Assembly (NCBI GenBank): GCA_041648505.1
Contig: JBAZOY010000040.1
Coordinates: 1 to 20,951 of the forward strand
Reading direction: 5' to 3'
DNA from: JBAZOY01 sp041648505
GTDB lineage: Bacteria; Desulfobacterota; Syntrophia; Syntrophales; CG2-30-49-12
Length of the DNA stretch: 20,951 nucleotides
In this document: positions 16,141 through 20,951 of the stretch, one piece after another
Numbering within the stretch: the stretch's first letter is position 1
Layout: each line of letters begins with the position of its first letter
The notes under the pieces: model-generated
The model's input: only the letters and a program-made list of their open reading frames with translations
The model's database searches: none
What the model was told of the DNA's origin: nothing
Translations under genes and position numbers: made by a program

Positions 16141-17028
16141 TTACCACCCTTTCTTTTTTCTCATATAACCCCTGATGACGATGGCTACCAGATCAATGGA
16201 AAGGACAATGGCCACAAGAACCAGAGATGTTCCGTATTGAATCGGTATAGTTTCATCAATATGAGTCCCGGCCGTGGCCAGCACGTATATATGATAGGGA
16301 AGTGCCATCACTTCATCAAAAATAGAACCGGGAAGCTTAGCCGTAAAAAACGCCGCTGCGGTAAACATTATTGGTGCTGTTTCTCCTGCTGCCCTGCCGA
16401 TCCCCAGGATGGAACCTGTAAGGATGCCAGGTATGGCATTGGGCAGGACAATCCGTAAGATTGTATTCCACTTGGATACACCAAGGGCATAAGATGCCTC
16501 TCTGAATGTTTGTGGTACGGACTTCAGGGCTTCCTCTGCTGCTCCGATAATGGTGGGAAGGATTAAAATACAGAGTGTCAGTGCCCCGGACAGAATGCAG
16601 GATCCGAACCGAAGAAAAACAACAAAAAAACCCAGGCCAAAGAGTCCAAAGACAACGGAGGGGACCCCGGCCAGGCAATTCACACCGATACGAATAACCC
16701 TTACCATCGGAGTTTGTTTCGCATATTCTGATAGATAGATAGCCGATGTAACCCCTAGAGGCAGGGCAACTGCAATTGCCCCCAGAGTAAGATAGAGTGT
16801 CCCCAGAATGGCAGGCATAATTCCACCCTTAGTCATGGATTCCATAGGGGGAAGGGTGAGAAAATCCCAGTTGATGACTCCGATGCCATTTACAAATATG
16901 TGAAAGAGAATACCTCCAAGAGAGAGGACAATGATCAGCACAGAGAGGCGAACTAAGGCAAAGAAAAGGGTCTGCTTAAAATAACGCCATCGCATTGGTC
17001 TTTTTGCTGGAAAAAATTTAATTTGCAC
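16141..17028 (-). CDS. pstA: Phosphate ABC transporter permease PstA
   Basis: A 295-residue inner-membrane permease with about six transmembrane helices. The permease (EAA-type) loop that contacts PstB reads SVPQTFREASYALGVSKWNTILRIVLP. AIYLSEYAKQ and GIGRAAGETAPIMFTA are family-typical. The annotated start is a GTG at 17028 with only a poor ribosome-binding site. An in-frame ATG at 16995 (MRWRYFKQ) is an alternative that would still leave the first helix intact. It lies 47 nt downstream of pstC and abuts pstB. Confidence 0.95.
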   Translation of the reverse strand: MQIKFFPAKRPMRWRYFKQTLFFALVRLSVLIIVLSLGGILFHIFVNGIGVINWDFLTLPPMESMTKGGIMPAILGTLYLTLGAIAVALPLGVTSAIYLSEYAKQTPMVRVIRIGVNCLAGVPSVVFGLFGLGFFVVFLRFGSCILSGALTLCILILPTIIGAAEEALKSVPQTFREASYALGVSKWNTILRIVLPNAIPGILTGSILGIGRAAGETAPIMFTAAAFFTAKLPGSIFDEVMALPYHIYVLATAGTHIDETIPIQYGTSLVLVAIVLSIDLVAIVIRGYMRKKKGW

Positions 17029-17075
17029 TGGAAATATACCTGTACATCATACGATTTATGATTTGAAACTTGCGG

Positions 17076-17963
17076 CTACAGTGTGGCGGAACCTGCCTCT
17101 CTAAACTTATGGGAGATATAATCTGCAATCAGATTAAAGATCATCGTCATGAAAAAGAGAACGATGCCGATGGCAAAGAGAGCGTGGTAGTGTCCGCTTC
17201 CGAAAGGTGCCTCCCCCATCTCCGCCGCAATACTTGCCGGCATAGGCCTTACGGAATCAAAGATACTTTCGGGAATGGCCGCCGCACCACCAGCTACCAT
17301 CAGAACAACCATTGTTTCACCAATAGCTCTCGCCATTCCCAGGATCACCGCCGTGGAAATGCCCGACAGAGCTGCCGGTATCGTGACATTAACTATAGTT
17401 TCAAATTCCGTTGCACCCAGAGCATAAGAAGCCTCTTTAAACTCTTGTGGTACGGCATAAAGGGCATCCTCCGAGATGCTTGAGATAGTGGGAATAGCCA
17501 TGATGGCAAGCATCAGGGAAGCGTTTATGATATTCAACCCCGTTGGCAGATCAAAGGTCTCCTGAAGCCATGGGGCCAGAACAACCATCCCGAATAAACC
17601 CAGAACAACAGAGGGAAGCCCTGTCAACAGTTCGATGATCGATTTGAGTATATTTTTAACTTGGGCAGGGGCAATTTCAGAGATATAAACGGCAGAGAGG
17701 ATACCCAAAGGAACCGCTATCAAGGAGGCAAAAAACGTAACCACAATAGAACCAACAAAGAGAGGCCATATCCCATATTCAGGCGGGTCATAAGTGGGAT
17801 ACCACCCGGTACCGAAAATAAAGTCAGCAACGGAAACAGATCTGAATATAGGGAGACCTTCACGGAAGAGGAAAAAAACGATAAACCCCAGGACCAGTAT
17901 AGAAGTTAGGGCAAAGATGAAAAAGGTAATCTTGAAAATTTTTTCCTTCTGTTGTCTGTTCAT
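17076..17963 (-). CDS. pstC: Phosphate ABC transporter permease PstC
   Basis: A 295-residue inner-membrane permease that pairs with PstA. It has about six hydrophobic helices. Pst-typical stretches are FGTGWYPTYDPPEYGIWPLFVGS, SAVYISEIAP, LLTGLPSVVLGLFG and the coupling loop AVPQEFKEASYALGATEFETI. GMARAIGETMVVLMVAGG matches the conserved C-terminal helix region. The start ATG has an AGAGG about a dozen bases upstream, slightly distant. It begins 9 nt after the pstS stop codon, inside the same operon. Confidence 0.96.
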   Translation of the reverse strand: MNRQQKEKIFKITFFIFALTSILVLGFIVFFLFREGLPIFRSVSVADFIFGTGWYPTYDPPEYGIWPLFVGSIVVTFFASLIAVPLGILSAVYISEIAPAQVKNILKSIIELLTGLPSVVLGLFGMVVLAPWLQETFDLPTGLNIINASLMLAIMAIPTISSISEDALYAVPQEFKEASYALGATEFETIVNVTIPAALSGISTAVILGMARAIGETMVVLMVAGGAAAIPESIFDSVRPMPASIAAEMGEAPFGSGHYHALFAIGIVLFFMTMIFNLIADYISHKFREAGSATL

Positions 17964-17972
17964 GGGTGCTTA

Positions 17973-18797
17973 TTACCTCTTTATGGGTACAAAACCTTCC
18001 CTTTTTACTATCTTCTGTCCCTCTTCGCCTGAAAGGAATTTAATAAAATTGGCTACTTCACCCGCAGGTTCCCCGTTGGTAAATATAAAGAGCGGTCGGG
18101 CAATCGGATACGCCCCGGAGATGGCCGTTTCTGCAGATGCCTGAATCCCATTTACCGTAAGGGCCTTTATTCTTTTGTTTAGATAACCGATTCCTATATA
18201 ACCTATAGCATACCTGTTTTTTGAAACCGCCTGAACAATGGCGCCATTGGATGCCTGCAGCTGTGCCCTTGGCGTTACCTTGGCACCGTGAAGGACCTTT
18301 TCCCCCCATGTTTCATAGGTTCCTGAACTGGAATCCCTTGAAATTACCACAAGTTTCAAATTTTCTCCACCTACTTCTCTCCAATTCTTAATTCTTCCCT
18401 GATAGATGAGGCTCAATTGTTCGTTGGTAAGATTTTTTACCGGATTTGCCGGATGGACGATGGGAACAATGGCATCAATGGCAACTTGGTGGGAGGTGGG
18501 ATTAACCCCTCTTGACTTTGCCAGCTTAACTTCCTCTCCCTTCATATCCCTTGAGGAATTTGCAATATCTGTTGACCGGTCGATCAGGGCCTTGATGCCT
18601 TCGCCGGAGCCGCCACCGGAGAGCGAGATATTCACGGCGGGATGGAGTTTCATATAGGCCTCAGCTACTGCCTGAGCTATCGGCAGAACCGTCGTTGATC
18701 CCTTGATGACAATGGTCTGACCGGCAGAGACCATATTCGCGCCCCACAACAGGGCGCCCAAAAGACTGAACATAAATAACTTTGCAATTTTTAACAT
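17973..18797 (-). CDS. pstS: Periplasmic phosphate-binding protein PstS
   Basis: A 274-residue type II periplasmic binding protein with a signal peptide (cleavage near ANMVSA|GQ, residue 25). Phosphate-binding loops typical of PstS-like proteins are KGSTTVLPIAQA, SGGGSGEGIKAL, SRDMKGEE and SRDSSSGTYETWG. It is nearer the shorter PstS / phosphate-binding subgroup than the 340-residue E. coli protein. It captures phosphate and delivers it to PstC/PstA. AAGGAGGT lies seven bases before the ATG, an excellent ribosome-binding site. It is 63 nt downstream of the porin gene, with no terminator between them, so both are probably on one transcript. Confidence 0.95.
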   Translation of the reverse strand: MLKIAKLFMFSLLGALLWGANMVSAGQTIVIKGSTTVLPIAQAVAEAYMKLHPAVNISLSGGGSGEGIKALIDRSTDIANSSRDMKGEEVKLAKSRGVNPTSHQVAIDAIVPIVHPANPVKNLTNEQLSLIYQGRIKNWREVGGENLKLVVISRDSSSGTYETWGEKVLHGAKVTPRAQLQASNGAIVQAVSKNRYAIGYIGIGYLNKRIKALTVNGIQASAETAISGAYPIARPLFIFTNGEPAGEVANFIKFLSGEEGQKIVKREGFVPIKR

Positions 18798-18860
18798 TTT
18801 TCTTACCTCCTTCTGGTTATACGTTATACATTATATGAACGACTTAAGACTTACGGTATT

Positions 18861-20054
18861 TTAAAGGGCAACCTGTAAAGTCAGCTGAATTCTTTTGTCG
18901 TCTGGTTTGTTGCTCTGCTCATAGTCAACATGATCGTAGTCAAGAAGGATCATGTTATGCTTATCCAGATGGTAGGCAACGCCGACGATACATCTCTTAT
19001 TCTCGTTATCGGTTGTATCAGTATCAGGATCGAAACGATCGTAGCGAGCAATAATGCTGAATTTTGGGTTAGGTTTCAATTCGGCAAAAACGGAATATCC
19101 GTCTTTGTCTTTTTCGTCGGTGCCCGCTTGGTTACCCTTACCGGAATAGTACTGACCCGTGAGGGTAAGAAGCTCATTCTCGAACTGCACGAAACCGAGA
19201 TTTACCTTCCAGTCGGGAGGATTGGTCGCCTGATTTCCTTCACCAGATATGCCCATGTATGACAACTGGAGACCGGGTATGATATCCGGCAGAGGTCTCA
19301 CCGTCAACCTTCCCTCCAGAACCTTGTTACTGTTATTTTCCGATGCATGATATCCGCCACCATTGTAAACACCAACCGCCATACTTCCGTAACGGCCGGG
19401 GTAGGCATTGCTTGCCTTCTCCTGGTACCCTTTGTCCATCGTTCCCCCAAACAGGGATACAAAGGTGAAACCGAAGTCTGCTGAATTAAAGATACCATTT
19501 CTCTCAAGAAACATTGTATCCTGACAGCGATATAGATTTACATGCTCTTCATAGTCAAGCCACGGCGTATGAGCAAGTCCTACTTCAACAAACGGCTTGG
19601 TAAAAAAGCCGGCACCGGGAATATTGAACTGACCGTAGAGATACTTGACTCTCATATCAACGGACCCATCAAGATTATTGCCCGGACTCGTATCCTTTAC
19701 CGTTGTTACGTCAAGAGTCATCCTGCCGCTGAACCACGGGAAAAATTCCTTCTTTACGGTCAGATAACCGCGTTTCACATCAAACTTATTGAAACTTTTA
19801 TCGTTACTTTCACCGTTTTGATAGGAAAGGTACCATTCAAGGCCAAATGTAAAACCTTGCAGATTTTTGATTATCTTTGCAATATCCTTCGACTCCTTCT
19901 CCTGATCTACAGAGATTGCCTCCTCCTGGGTCAGAAGACCCTTTTCTACCAGTTTTTTTAATATTGGGTTTGTAAGGTCTCCGGCAATTGCTGCCCCTGC
20001 CGACCAAAATAGACTGCAGGTGCAAAGAAATAAAACAGCCAACATTCTTTTCAT
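18861..20054 (-). CDS. Outer-membrane porin, phosphate-selective OprO/OprP-like
   Basis: A 397-residue protein with a signal peptide (MKRMLAVLFLCTCSLFWSAG, cleavage near AIA|GD). A short helical, charged segment (NPILKKLVEKGLLTQEEAISVDQEKES, about 28-54) precedes a long run of alternating beta strands. Family-typical stretches are FDVKRGYLTVKKEFFPWFSGRMTLDV, LAHTPWLDYEEHVNLYR, the FSIIARYDRFDPDTD strand near residues 333-347 and the final strand KRIQLTLQVAL. It would let phosphate or other anions cross the outer membrane. Phosphate specificity is inferred from its place directly upstream of pstS and behind a Pho box. GAGAGGAG precedes the ATG. Confidence 0.88.
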   Translation of the reverse strand: MKRMLAVLFLCTCSLFWSAGAAIAGDLTNPILKKLVEKGLLTQEEAISVDQEKESKDIAKIIKNLQGFTFGLEWYLSYQNGESNDKSFNKFDVKRGYLTVKKEFFPWFSGRMTLDVTTVKDTSPGNNLDGSVDMRVKYLYGQFNIPGAGFFTKPFVEVGLAHTPWLDYEEHVNLYRCQDTMFLERNGIFNSADFGFTFVSLFGGTMDKGYQEKASNAYPGRYGSMAVGVYNGGGYHASENNSNKVLEGRLTVRPLPDIIPGLQLSYMGISGEGNQATNPPDWKVNLGFVQFENELLTLTGQYYSGKGNQAGTDEKDKDGYSVFAELKPNPKFSIIARYDRFDPDTDTTDNENKRCIVGVAYHLDKHNMILLDYDHVDYEQSNKPDDKRIQLTLQVAL

Positions 20055-20164
20055 AAATTTACTCCTCTCTTTTCTTTTATTGTTGATTTTTCATGAGGCC
20101 TCTGGAATATTATACTTCCCGGGAGATAATCTATTTTCCGGACCTCTCCACCTACGGCAGATTA

Positions 20165-20210
20165 ATTATCATGTTTTTGTTACAGTGGTGTTACAGTGGT
20201 GTTAAGATTT
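20165..20210 (-). promoter_or_regulatory. Pho box and -10 element upstream of porin-pst operon
   Basis: On the minus strand CTGTAAC occurs twice with 4-nt ACCA spacing (20179-20185 and 20190-20196), an 11-bp period as in PhoB sites (consensus CTGTCAT-N4-CTGTCAT). A weaker third unit, TCTTAAC, continues the period at 20201-20207. GATAAT (20165-20170) follows eight bases after the last unit, where a PhoB-activated -10 would be expected. Transcription from there would reach the porin ATG after about 100 nt. The same DNA lies 40-80 nt before the divergent acyl-CoA synthetase gene, so PhoB bound here could affect that gene too. Confidence 0.75.
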
Positions 20211-20246
20211 GATTAAGAAATTGTTAGTCAGTTATCTGGAGGAACT

Positions 20247-20951
20247 TTGACGATCTTTGAGAGGTTTACGGAAACGGTTGGTCATTCCCCGGAACTCATC
20301 TTTCTTCAGATGAAAGATGAGACAGGCATTAGGAGCCTTACCTTTAGCAAGGCTTATGAAAAAGCCTTGGCAATCGGGTACTATCTTGTAAATTCAGGAA
20401 TAGCCAAGGGGGATAGGGTTGCCATATTTGCCGAGAACAGCCCTGAGTGGTGTATTGCTTATCTGGGTATTGTTTCGATTGGTGCCGTCGCCGTTCCTCT
20501 GGACGTTCAATATAGAAGCGGGGAGGTGGAAAATCTCCTCCGTGATTCAGAGACCAGGGCAGTTTTCACTTCTAAAACCCTCCTTCCCCTTTTGAACGAA
20601 ATCTCGAAAGACCTGAGAAGCAAGATAATCTTCCTTGATGACCCGGTACCCGCTTCGCCGTCCACTGAGACTCCAATAATTGGTGATAACATCGCCTCCC
20701 TTCTATATACTTCGGGCACTACCGGTGTCCCCAAGGGTGTAATGCTCACCCACGGGAATCTGCTCTCCAATGCGGATGCCCTTATCAAGCCAGGGTTAGT
20801 ATCACACAAAGACCATATCCTGTCTATTCTTCCCCTCCACCACGCTTATCCGTTTATGATCTGTTTTCTTGTGCCGGCTCTTGTGGGAGGCAGGGTTACC
20901 TTTCTGAATTCTCTTAAAGGCCCGGACATTATGAAAACCATCAGGGAAGAG
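20247..20951 (+). CDS. AMP-forming acyl-CoA synthetase, 3' end cut by window
   Basis: The first 235 codons of an adenylate-forming enzyme (ANL superfamily), which activates a carboxylic acid with ATP and then CoA. The frame begins TTG ACG ATC TTT. GGAGG at 20238-20242 supports the TTG, the frame is closed by a TAA at 20214, and there is no ATG nearby. Motifs: GDRVAIFAENSPEWCIAYLG (A1/A2 region) and LLYTSGTTGVPKGVMLTH (the P-loop-like A3 motif). ILPLHHAYPFMICFLVPAL follows. The spacer between the N-terminal part and A3 is short, so A3 is reached near residue 153, earlier than in most long-chain FadD proteins. The substrate is unknown. The rest of the gene lies outside the window. Confidence 0.9.
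   Translation, partial: MTIFERFTETVGHSPELIFLQMKDETGIRSLTFSKAYEKALAIGYYLVNSGIAKGDRVAIFAENSPEWCIAYLGIVSIGAVAVPLDVQYRSGEVENLLRDSETRAVFTSKTLLPLLNEISKDLRSKIIFLDDPVPASPSTETPIIGDNIASLLYTSGTTGVPKGVMLTHGNLLSNADALIKPGLVSHKDHILSILPLHHAYPFMICFLVPALVGGRVTFLNSLKGPDIMKTIREE

Noticed and set aside
20507..20809. Minus-strand 100-codon frame at the right edge
   Set aside because: Antisense to the acyl-CoA synthetase, whose TSGTTGVPKG motif fixes the true strand and frame.
1..20951. CRISPR array, tRNA/rRNA genes, phage or toxin-antitoxin modules
   Set aside because: No regularly spaced repeats, no recognisable RNA gene and no phage or paired small toxin/antitoxin genes were seen on either strand.

Overview
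The window looks like a chromosome segment of a strictly anaerobic Gram-negative bacterium, most likely a deltaproteobacterium-like (Desulfobacterota) lineage. The Gram-negative call rests on an outer-membrane porin, Sec signal peptides and a lipoprotein. The anaerobe call rests on a tungsten/molybdenum aldehyde:ferredoxin oxidoreductase (AOR) family enzyme with its own four-cluster ferredoxin. The lineage call is inference from gene content, not from a marker gene.

Left part (1-9.1 kb) is a patchwork of short, unrelated units. It holds a small histidine-rich secreted protein (-), a secreted HExxH peptidase (+) whose start lies directly behind two strong hairpins, an AEC-family permease (+), and an NlpC/P60 lipoprotein gene (+) broken by a frameshift. 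These are followed by an MscS-type channel (-), a ferredoxin-AOR pair (-) and a second MscS-type channel (+). Between about 9.19 and 9.51 kb lies the 3' remnant of an acyl-CoA thioesterase gene (-) with an in-frame TAG. It stops at a cluster of palindromes that may be the end of a lost IS200/IS605-like element.

Right part (9.5-20.1 kb) is mostly one strand (-) and ordinary core biology. In transcription order it reads: phosphate-selective-type porin, pstS, pstC, pstA, pstB, phoU, phoR, then groES-groEL with their own promoter and a terminator, then an L-2-hydroxyglutarate-oxidase-like flavoprotein. The porin-pst-phoU-phoR run forms a phosphate-acquisition module: outer-membrane entry, periplasmic capture, ABC import, and PhoU/PhoR signalling. 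A good Pho-box candidate lies upstream of the porin: two perfect CTGTAAC units at 11-bp period on the - strand followed by GATAAT. No phoB response regulator is in the window. The divergent gene at the right edge (+, cut by the window end) is an AMP-forming acyl-CoA synthetase that starts at TTG.

I did not find a convincing undescribed multigene system. The best leads are the hairpin leader in front of the uncharacterised peptidase, the palindrome cluster at the broken thioesterase, the frameshifted lipoprotein, and the Pho box shared between the porin-pst operon and the divergent acyl-CoA synthetase. No tRNA, rRNA, CRISPR array or complete transposase gene was seen.
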